A stretch of DNA of 64,000 bases, from assembly GCF_000379625.1 (NCBI RefSeq), contig NZ_KB903218.1:372001-436000 (forward strand), read 5' to 3'. This DNA is from Actinomycetospora chiangmaiensis DSM 45062 (GTDB lineage: Bacteria; Actinomycetota; Actinomycetes; Mycobacteriales; Pseudonocardiaceae). The notes below the pieces were generated by a model. That model saw only the letters and a list, made by a program, of their open reading frames with translations, was not told where the DNA came from and did no database searches. Shown here piece after piece: positions 27,761 to 34,033 of the stretch. How positions within the stretch are numbered: the stretch's first letter is position 1; each line of letters begins with the position of its first letter. A program made the position numbers and the translations under genes.

Positions 27761-29398
27761 ATGGGTGACGGCGAGCACACCGACGTTCTCGTGATCGGAG
27801 CCGGGTTCTCCGGCCTGTACGCCCTGCACCGGTTGCGGTCCCTCGGGTTCTCGGTGCGGGTGCTGGAGCAGGCCGACGGCGTCGGCGGCACCTGGTTCTG
27901 GAACCGCTACCCGGGCGCGCGCTGCGACTCCGAGAGCTACTACTACTGCTACTCGTTCGACCCCGAGCTCGAGCGGGAGTGGACCTGGACCGAGCGCTAC
28001 CCGGGTCAGGAGGAGATCCGCGGCTACCTCGAGCACGTCGCCGACCGGTACGACCTGCGCCGCGACATCGAGTTCGGGGTACGGGTGTCGGCCGCGGCGT
28101 GGGACGAGTCCGGCTGGACCGTGACCGCGGAGGACGGCTCGTCCCGACGCTGCCGTTGGCTGGTCACCGCGGTCGGCTGCCTGTCCGCGGCGAACGTTCC
28201 CGATCTCCCCGGGCTCGCGGATTTCGCGGGGGAGTGGCACCACACCGGGCGCTGGCCGCACGAGGGTGTGGACGTGGGCGGGAAGCGCGTGGGGGTCGTG
28301 GGGACCGGGTCGACCGGTATCCAGGTGATCCCCGTCCTCGCGGAGCAGGCCGGGCACCTCACCGTCTTCCAGCGCACCCCCAACTACTCGATCCCGGCGC
28401 GCAACGCACCGGTGTCGGCGGCGGAGACCGCGGCGACCAGGGCCGACTACGCCGCCATCCGGCGGGTGCAGCAGGCCTCGACCAACGGTCACCCGTTCGT
28501 CCTGTCCGACGTCGACGTCCTCGACCTGCCCGCTGACCGGCGCCGCGAGCTCTACGAGGCGGCGTGGGAGCGGGGCGGCCTGCGGTTCCGGGCGGCGGTG
28601 AAGGACCTCCTCACCGACCGCGCCGTGAACGACGACGCCAGCGACTTCATCCGGGAGAAGATCCGCGAGACGGTGCACGACCCGGCGACCGCCGAGACGC
28701 TCACCCCCCGGGACCACCCGTTCGCGACGAAGCGCCCGCCGATCGACACGCACTACTTCGAGACCTACAACCGCGACGACGTCTCCCTCGTGGACGTCAA
28801 GGCGGACCCGATCGCCGCCGTCACGCCCACCGGCGTGCGGCTGGAGTCGGGCGCCGAGCACCGGCTCGACGTCCTCGTGTTCGCCACCGGCTTCGACGCG
28901 CTGACCGGGCCGCTGCTCGGGATGGACATCCGCGGACGCGACGGGGTGTCCCTGCGCGAGGCGTGGGCGGACGGGCCGCGCACCCACCTCGGACTCGGCG
29001 TGTCCGGCTTCCCCGACCTCTTCACGATCACCGGACCCGGCAGCCCGTCGGTGCTGACGAACATGCCGGTCGCGATCGAGCAGCACGTCGAGTGGACCAC
29101 CGACCTGCTGCTGCGGCTGCGCGACACGGGGGAGCGGGCCGAACCCACCCCGGAGGCGGAGGAGGCCTGGGCCCACGAGGTCGTCCGCGCCGCCGAGGCG
29201 ACCCTGCTGCCGCAGGCGGCGAGCTCCTGGTACCTGGGCGCGAACGTGCCGGGCAAGGCCCGGGTGTTCCTACCCTACGCCGGGGGCTACGCCCGCTACC
29301 GCGACACGTGCGCCGAGGAGGCCGCGGCCGGCTACCCGGGGTTCGCGCTGACCCGGCCGACGGCGACGGAGAGCCCGGTCGCGGCGGCGGGACGGTGA
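27761..29398 (+). CDS. Baeyer-Villiger flavin monooxygenase (cyclohexanone monooxygenase-like)
   Basis: A 545-aa class B flavoprotein. The FAD motif (VIGAGFSGLYAL), the type I BVMO fingerprint FAGEWHHTGRWP at residues 155-166 (FxGxxxHxxxWP), and the NADPH motif (GVVGTGSTGIQ) are all present. Length and motifs match cyclohexanone/cyclopentanone-type enzymes, which insert oxygen into ketones to make esters or lactones. It diverges from the PBP gene; no esterase is adjacent here. Substrate is unknown. Confidence 0.9.
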   Translation: MGDGEHTDVLVIGAGFSGLYALHRLRSLGFSVRVLEQADGVGGTWFWNRYPGARCDSESYYYCYSFDPELEREWTWTERYPGQEEIRGYLEHVADRYDLRRDIEFGVRVSAAAWDESGWTVTAEDGSSRRCRWLVTAVGCLSAANVPDLPGLADFAGEWHHTGRWPHEGVDVGGKRVGVVGTGSTGIQVIPVLAEQAGHLTVFQRTPNYSIPARNAPVSAAETAATRADYAAIRRVQQASTNGHPFVLSDVDVLDLPADRRRELYEAAWERGGLRFRAAVKDLLTDRAVNDDASDFIREKIRETVHDPATAETLTPRDHPFATKRPPIDTHYFETYNRDDVSLVDVKADPIAAVTPTGVRLESGAEHRLDVLVFATGFDALTGPLLGMDIRGRDGVSLREAWADGPRTHLGLGVSGFPDLFTITGPGSPSVLTNMPVAIEQHVEWTTDLLLRLRDTGERAEPTPEAEEAWAHEVVRAAEATLLPQAASSWYLGANVPGKARVFLPYAGGYARYRDTCAEEAAAGYPGFALTRPTATESPVAAAGR

Positions 29399-29458
29399 CG
29401 TTCGAGACGATCTCTCACCCTCGGTAACAGAGATCCGATCTCGACCGACGATCGAGTC

Positions 29459-30088
29459 ATGGGCTGGGCCGAGAAGGTCGTGGGTGAGTTCCGGGTGTCG
29501 CCGTGGCGCACGCTGGCGCTGGGACACCCGAGCCGCGTGACGGCGTCGCGCAGGTTCCGGGTGCGCCACCGCGACCGCATCCGGCTCACCACGCCGTCCG
29601 CCCGGCTGCGCCTCGGGACGCACGCCTTCGGGTTCGCCCGGGGCGACGAGGGCGGGCTCCTCCGGCTCGACGGCGACCTCGTGCTGCGGGGCAACGTCCA
29701 GGTCGGGGTGGGAGCGGCGTGGGTGGTGGGGGAGGGCGCCCGGTTGACCGTCGGCGACCGGACCTACTTCTCCCCGAGCACCCGGATCGTGGCGATGAAC
29801 GGGATCACCATCGGCGACGACTGCGCGATCTCCTGGGACGTCCAGCTGCTCGACGAGGACTTCCACGAGGTGATCGTCGACGGCGACGTCCGGCCGACCG
29901 GCGCCCCGATCACCATCGGCAACCACGTCTGGATCGGCTCCCGCGCCACGGTGCTCAAGGGCGCGGTCATCCCCGACGACACCTCGGTCGCCTCCGGTGC
30001 GGTCGTCGCCGGGGTCTTCACCGAACCCGGGACCGTGCTCGCCGGCTGCCCGGCGAAGGTGGTCCGCCGCAACGTCGTGTGGACCTGA
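29459..30088 (+). CDS. Hexapeptide-repeat acyltransferase
   Basis: A 209-aa left-handed beta-helix acyltransferase of the LbH family. Its C-terminal half has regular hexapeptide repeats (ITIGNHVWIGSRATVLKGAVIPDDTSVASGAVVAG) and the terminal AGCPAKVVRRN characteristic of maltose/galactoside-type O-acetyltransferases. The probable catalytic His lies in DFHEV. Acceptor unknown. Two short inverted repeats (GAGA-CGAT-CTCTC region and GAGATCCGATCTC at 29430-29442) lie in the 60-bp upstream spacer and could be regulatory. Confidence 0.85.
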   Translation: MGWAEKVVGEFRVSPWRTLALGHPSRVTASRRFRVRHRDRIRLTTPSARLRLGTHAFGFARGDEGGLLRLDGDLVLRGNVQVGVGAAWVVGEGARLTVGDRTYFSPSTRIVAMNGITIGDDCAISWDVQLLDEDFHEVIVDGDVRPTGAPITIGNHVWIGSRATVLKGAVIPDDTSVASGAVVAGVFTEPGTVLAGCPAKVVRRNVVWT

Positions 30089-30154
30089 GGCTCGCCCGTC
30101 CGGACGCCGCTCGGCTCATATGCCACTTCGCTCATCGACCAGGATCGACGCCCC

Positions 30155-31501
30155 GTGGCCAGTCGACTCGTCCCGTGTCAGGGTCGGCTCCGACGCTGGT
30201 CCGGACGTGATGCTCCGGCCGTCGCCATCGGGGGGTGGAGGCCTGTGCTCGTCGACGGGATCGGGGCGGAACTCGACGCGGTGCTCGACACCGCCGCCGT
30301 GTCCCCCGTGTTCCAGCCGATCGTCAGCCTGCGCGACGGCGTCACCGTGGCGTACGAGGCCCTGGCCCGCGGCCCATCGGGGCCCCTGCACACGCCCGAC
30401 CGACTCTTCGGCGCCGCCCGGGAACGGGGCCGGCTCGACGAACTCGACGCCCTCTGCCAGCGGCAGGCGGTCGCCGCGGCCGTGCGGGCCGGGCTCTGCC
30501 GGCCCGCCACCCTGTTCGTGAACGTCGAGCCCGCCGCGATGACCGAGCAGGGGCCGCTGCCCGAGCTGCTGGCGGCCCGACGGGTCCACGGGCTGCCCGT
30601 GGTGGTCGAGGTGACCGAACGGGCGCTGCTCGCCGACCCGGCACGGCTGTTGTCGTTCGCGCAGACGCTGCGGGCCGAGGGTGTCGGGTTGGCCCTCGAC
30701 GACGTGGGGGCGGACCCGGCGTCGTTGGCCCTGATGCCGTTCCTGCAGCCGGACGTGGTGAAGCTCGACCTCGGCGTGGTGCAACGCCACTCCGGGCCCG
30801 AGCAGGCCCGGATCATGACGGCCGTGACGGCGTTCGCCGAGGAGTCCGACGCGATCGTGCTGGCCGAGGGCATCGAGACCGCGGTGCACGAGCAGGTGGC
30901 CCGGTCCCTCGGTGCCACGCACGGCCAGGGGTGGCGATTCGGCCGGCCGGGCCCGCTCGGGAGCACGCCGCCGCCGACGGACGGGCACGTCCTCCCGGCG
31001 CCGCGGCCGCCCGTCGCGGGCCGACGGAACGACAGTCCGTTCGCCATCGCCGCGCGTCACCGCGAACCCCTGCAGGGGAGCCGGCGCCTGCTCGGCGAGG
31101 TGAGCCGGCTCATCGAGGAGCACGCCGTCGTCATGGACGGGCCGAGCGTGATCCTCGCGGCCTTGGAGGAGGAGCGGCACGTCACCCCTGCCGTGGCCAG
31201 GCGTTACGCCGCGCTCGCCACGAGGGCGACGCTGGTCGTCGCCCTCGGGACGGGTCTCGACGCCGAGCCCGTCCCCGGCGTCCGGGGGATCGATCTCGCC
31301 GGCTCCGACCCGCTGCGCGAGGAGTGGAGCGTCGTCGTCCTCGGCCCGCACTTCGCCGGGGCCCTCGTGGCCCGCGACCGGCACGACGAGGCGCCGGACG
31401 GGGATCGACTGTTCGACTACGTCCTCACCTACGACCGCACCGTCGTCACGACGATGGCGAGGTCGTTGATGTCGCGGGCGTTATCCCGCCCCGAGGACTG
31501 A
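30155..31501 (+). CDS. EAL-domain c-di-GMP phosphodiesterase with C-terminal DICT domain
   Basis: An approximately 448-aa protein. The EAL domain (about residues 50-285) keeps the catalytic set: YEALARG, FVNVEP, VEVTER, LALDDVGA, VVKLD and LAEGIET. It is therefore predicted to be an active phosphodiesterase hydrolysing cyclic di-GMP. The C-terminal 150 residues (from about SPFAIAARH) resemble the DICT sensory domain. There is no GGDEF domain and no membrane segment. The GTG at 30155 is uncertain; a start near 30245 would still include the whole domain. Confidence 0.82.
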   Translation: MASRLVPCQGRLRRWSGRDAPAVAIGGWRPVLVDGIGAELDAVLDTAAVSPVFQPIVSLRDGVTVAYEALARGPSGPLHTPDRLFGAARERGRLDELDALCQRQAVAAAVRAGLCRPATLFVNVEPAAMTEQGPLPELLAARRVHGLPVVVEVTERALLADPARLLSFAQTLRAEGVGLALDDVGADPASLALMPFLQPDVVKLDLGVVQRHSGPEQARIMTAVTAFAEESDAIVLAEGIETAVHEQVARSLGATHGQGWRFGRPGPLGSTPPPTDGHVLPAPRPPVAGRRNDSPFAIAARHREPLQGSRRLLGEVSRLIEEHAVVMDGPSVILAALEEERHVTPAVARRYAALATRATLVVALGTGLDAEPVPGVRGIDLAGSDPLREEWSVVVLGPHFAGALVARDRHDEAPDGDRLFDYVLTYDRTVVTTMARSLMSRALSRPED

Positions 31502-31513
31502 CGGGCGGCGGTC

Positions 31514-32368
31514 TCAGCCGAGCGCGCGGGCCGCGTGCAGGTCGACGAGCCGGCTGAAGATCTCCGGGTACTCGAGGTTGGTGAGGTGCCCGGCGCGGGG
31601 GAGGACCGCGAGGTCGGCCACCGGGAGGGTGCGCCGCAGCATCAGCGTGGCGTCGATGGCCTCGTCGTCGCGGTCGCCGACCACCAGCAGCGTCGGCACC
31701 GTCATCGACACCAGCCGGTCGGTGAGGTCGTAGAGCGAGGGGCGCGACGCCTGGACCCCGCGCATCGTCAGGGCCGCGCCGACCGGGTCGTGCTCGGCGA
31801 GCACGCGCAGGTGCTCGTCGTGGGCGTGCTCGTCGCGCTCGCGCAGCGACCGCCGCGCCGGGCGGTTGCCGTACTCGGCGGCGACCGCGGCCGACCCGTC
31901 GCGCTCGTAGGCGTCGGCCAGGGCGAGCGCGTCGGCCCGGAAGGCCGCGGCGCGGTCCGGCGCCGCGCCGTACCCGCAGCCGGCGACGACGAGCCCGGCG
32001 CACCGGTCGGGGTGGGTCAGGCCGAGGTGCAGCGTCGCGAACCCGCCCATGGAGTTCCCGACGACGACCGCGCGCTCGATCCCCAGCGCGTCCAGCACCG
32101 CGACCGCGTCCGCGACCGCCCGGGCCTGGGAGTAGGCGCCCGGGTCGGTCGGGACGTCGGAGTGCGGGTAGCCGCGCGCGTCGTAGGTGATGCAGCGGTA
32201 CCGCCCGGTGAGGTGGCCGAACTGCGGCGCCCACGAGCGGTGGTCGCCGCCGAACTCGTGGAGGAAGAGGATCGGCGGGGCGTCGTCGGGGCCGACGGTC
32301 GAGCTCCGCTGCGCGCCGTCTCCTCCTGTGTCGTAGACCGCCAGGCCGACCCCGTCGTCGGTGGTCAC
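31514..32368 (-). CDS. Alpha/beta hydrolase
   Basis: A 284-aa alpha/beta hydrolase with oxyanion motif FLHEFGGDHRSW, nucleophile elbow GNSMGG (Ser), acid in VVGDRDD and the terminal His in AGHLTN. It resembles enol-lactonase/carboxylesterase-type proteins such as PcaD relatives, but the substrate is not assignable. The GTG at 32368 overlaps the stop of the lysR remnant as GTGA, showing it was once the second gene of a lysR operon. Confidence 0.82.
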   Translation of the reverse strand: MTTDDGVGLAVYDTGGDGAQRSSTVGPDDAPPILFLHEFGGDHRSWAPQFGHLTGRYRCITYDARGYPHSDVPTDPGAYSQARAVADAVAVLDALGIERAVVVGNSMGGFATLHLGLTHPDRCAGLVVAGCGYGAAPDRAAAFRADALALADAYERDGSAAVAAEYGNRPARRSLRERDEHAHDEHLRVLAEHDPVGAALTMRGVQASRPSLYDLTDRLVSMTVPTLLVVGDRDDEAIDATLMLRRTLPVADLAVLPRAGHLTNLEYPEIFSRLVDLHAARALG

Positions 32369-32590
32369 ACGCACGTCGCCGACACTCCCTCCAACGTCTC
32401 CAGGGTGGCGACGACCGGCGGCGCGTGCGCCGCCGCGTCGCGGACGACGGCCATGATGGTCCGCGCCGGGGTCGGACGCACCACTCGGACGGTGCACAGT
32501 TCCGGCGGCAGCCCGCGCGTCCCGAGGACCGGGAGCACCGTGATGCCGATCCCCGCGGCCACGAAGGCGATCGCCTGTCGTGGCTGCTCC
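32365..32590 (-). pseudogene. 3' remnant of a LysR-type regulator gene
   Basis: About 75 residues of the C-terminal end of a LysR effector-binding domain are readable (AIAFVAAGIGITVLPVLG ... RTIMAVVRDAAA). The DNA-binding half and most of the effector domain are missing. Sequence upstream of about 32590 belongs, on the other strand, to a transporter gene fragment. The remnant ends in a natural stop overlapping the hydrolase start. Confidence 0.75.
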
Positions 32591-32682
32591 TCGCCGAGGT
32601 GCCCGCCCCGCTGGCCTTCGTCGGTGGCGCACTCTGCCTCGTCGGGGTCGGGGTGTCGCGCCGGTCCGCCCGCCGTCCGTGA
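32578..32682 (+). pseudogene. 3' remnant of an EamA/DMT transporter gene
   Basis: The last 34 residues of an EamA-type permease are readable (LSWLLLAEVPAPLAFVGGAL, then CLVGVGVSRR) with a stop at 32680-32682. They match the final membrane helix of this family. The fragment begins within the lysR remnant on the opposite strand. A lysR gene with a divergent eamA partner is a common arrangement, so one deletion of both 5' parts explains the junction. Confidence 0.65.
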
Positions 32683-32756
32683 CCGATGCCCGTGACCGAT
32701 GCCCGTGACCGATGTCCGTGACCGATGTCCGTGACCGATGTCCGTGACCGATGTCA
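32679..32756. repeat. Six 13-bp tandem repeats
   Basis: Units GTGACCGATGCCC, GTGACCGATGTCC and GTGACCGATGTCA run head to tail (two, three and one copies). They begin at the stop codon of the eamA remnant and run into a long hairpin. The 13-bp period is not coding-compatible. Confidence 0.92.
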
Positions 32757-32799
32757 GTGGCACGGGGTGCCCGGGAGGTACCCGCGTGCCACTGACATC
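32750..32799. terminator. 14-bp perfect-stem hairpin after the 13-bp repeats
   Basis: GATGTCAGTGGCAC (32750-32763) pairs perfectly with 32786-32799 around a 22-nt loop that contains an inner GC-rich GGG...CCC pairing. The left arm includes the end of the sixth 13-bp repeat. It could terminate transcription from the lost eamA gene, or mark a small repeat element. Confidence 0.6.
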
Positions 32800-32826
32800 C
32801 CGACGAGCATCCGGTCGGGCTCCGGC

Positions 32827-32856
32827 TACACCTCATAGCTCGGTGCCTGAGGGGTA
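32827..32856. promoter_or_regulatory. Candidate TetR autoregulatory operator
   Basis: TACACCTCA (32827-32835) and TGAGGGGTA (32848-32856) form an inverted repeat with one mismatch, immediately overlapping a -10-like TATAGG (32855-32860) just upstream of the tetR start. This is the usual place for a self-repression operator. Confidence 0.45.
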
Positions 32857-32868
32857 TAGGCTGAGGAG

Positions 32869-33465
32869 GTGACACGGGCAGGGTTGAGCACCGAGCGCCT
32901 GGTGCGGTCGGGCGCGGAGCTGGCCGACGAGGTCGGCTTCGAGCAGGTGACGCTCTCGGCGCTGGCCCGTCGGCACGGGGTCCGGCTCGCCAGCCTGTAC
33001 GCGCACGTGGCGAACTCCGCCGACCTGAAGTCGCGCATCTGCGGGCTCGCACTCACCGAGATGGCCGACCTGGCGTCCGCGGCGCTGGCCGGCCGCGCGG
33101 GCCGGGACGCGCTCGTGGCTCTCGGCGGGGTGTACCGCGACTACGCACGCCGGTTCCCCGGCCGGTTCCGGGCGAGCGAGTTCCGGCTGACGGCCGAGGC
33201 GGCTGCCGCCGGTGCCGGTGTCCGGCACGCCGAGCTGGCCCGGGCGGTGCTGCGCGGCTACGGCCTGCCGGAGTCCGAGGAGGTGCACGCGGTGCGCCTG
33301 CTCGGCAGTGTCCTGCGGGGCTACATCGACCTCGAGCAGGCCGGGAGCTTCGACCACTCCGAGCCCGACCCGGCGCAGAGCTGGTCCTGGACCCTCGACG
33401 CGCTGGACGCCCTGCTGCGCTCCCGTGCCACCACCACCCCCGCGACGCCGGAAGGGACGACATGA
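32869..33465 (+). CDS. TetR-family regulator (WHG-domain type)
   Basis: A 198-aa regulator with an N-terminal helix-turn-helix (VTLSALARRHGVRLASLYAHVANSADL) and a C-terminal domain with features of TetR_C_33/WHG proteins. The start is GTG at 32869, directly after GAGGAG, so spacing is poor and initiation may be leaderless. It overlaps the FBP-domain gene by ATGA, so both are cotranscribed and probably autoregulated. Confidence 0.87.
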   Translation: MTRAGLSTERLVRSGAELADEVGFEQVTLSALARRHGVRLASLYAHVANSADLKSRICGLALTEMADLASAALAGRAGRDALVALGGVYRDYARRFPGRFRASEFRLTAEAAAAGAGVRHAELARAVLRGYGLPESEEVHAVRLLGSVLRGYIDLEQAGSFDHSEPDPAQSWSWTLDALDALLRSRATTTPATPEGTT

Positions 33466-33959
33466 CGACGCTCCAGGACCTCCCGCTGCACCGGGTGACG
33501 GTCAACTGCTCGCGCGGCGAGGCGGGTCGGTTGGCGCTGCCGGGCTGGGCCCGCGAGATCGACCTCGCGACGCTCGACGACGTGCTCGGGTGGCGGGACG
33601 CCAAGGCGCCGGGACGGGCGGTGCTCCTGGTGCCGACGGACGACGGACCGGCCGGGGTCGTCCTAAGCGCCGCGTCGGAGCACGGGGTCCGGTCCAGCGC
33701 GATGTGCGCGCTCTGCCGCACGACGCACGGCGCCGGGGGAGTGGCGCTGTTCGCCGCGACCCGGCGGGGCGCGGCCGGGCGACGTGGCGACACCGTCGGC
33801 ACCTACGTGTGCGCCGACCTCGCGTGCGCCCGCCACGTCCGGGTCGACCGCCCGACCGCGGCCCTGCGCCCCGACCCCGGCCTCACCGTCGACGAACGGC
33901 GTCGCGGCCTGCGGGAGCGGGCGCGCGAGTTCCTCGACGCGCTCGGCGACCGCTCCTGA
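33462..33959 (+). CDS. FBP-domain (FusB-like treble-clef) EF-G-binding protein
   Basis: A 165-aa protein with the C-terminal treble-clef zinc finger of the FBP family: a CALCRTTH pair and, later, CADLACARHVR provide four potential ligands. FusB-type proteins bind elongation factor G and release it from fusidic-acid-stalled ribosomes; actinobacterial FBP-domain homologues are largely uncharacterised. Translationally coupled to the TetR gene upstream, so expression is likely inducible. Confidence 0.75.
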   Translation: MTTLQDLPLHRVTVNCSRGEAGRLALPGWAREIDLATLDDVLGWRDAKAPGRAVLLVPTDDGPAGVVLSAASEHGVRSSAMCALCRTTHGAGGVALFAATRRGAAGRRGDTVGTYVCADLACARHVRVDRPTAALRPDPGLTVDERRRGLRERAREFLDALGDRS

Positions 33960-33986
33960 GACGTCTGCGACGGTGTGGCCTCCCTG

Positions 33987-34027
33987 CCCCTGGATGCCGG
34001 CAACGACGCTCTGCCGGCATCCAGGGG
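33987..34027. terminator. Bidirectional terminator, 16-bp perfect stem
   Basis: CCCCTGGATGCCGGCA (33987-34002) pairs perfectly with 34012-34027 around a 9-nt loop. It lies between the convergent FBP-domain and ppdK genes. Confidence 0.85.
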
Positions 34028-34033
34028 TGGCCG

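Noticed and set aside
32679..32799. Tandem 13-bp repeats as a possible CRISPR array
   Set aside because: The units are contiguous, with no spacers, and no cas genes are in the window.
32365..32799. Insertion sequence at the lysR/eamA scar
   Set aside because: No transposase fragment, terminal inverted repeats or target duplication are visible; a simple deletion explains the structure.
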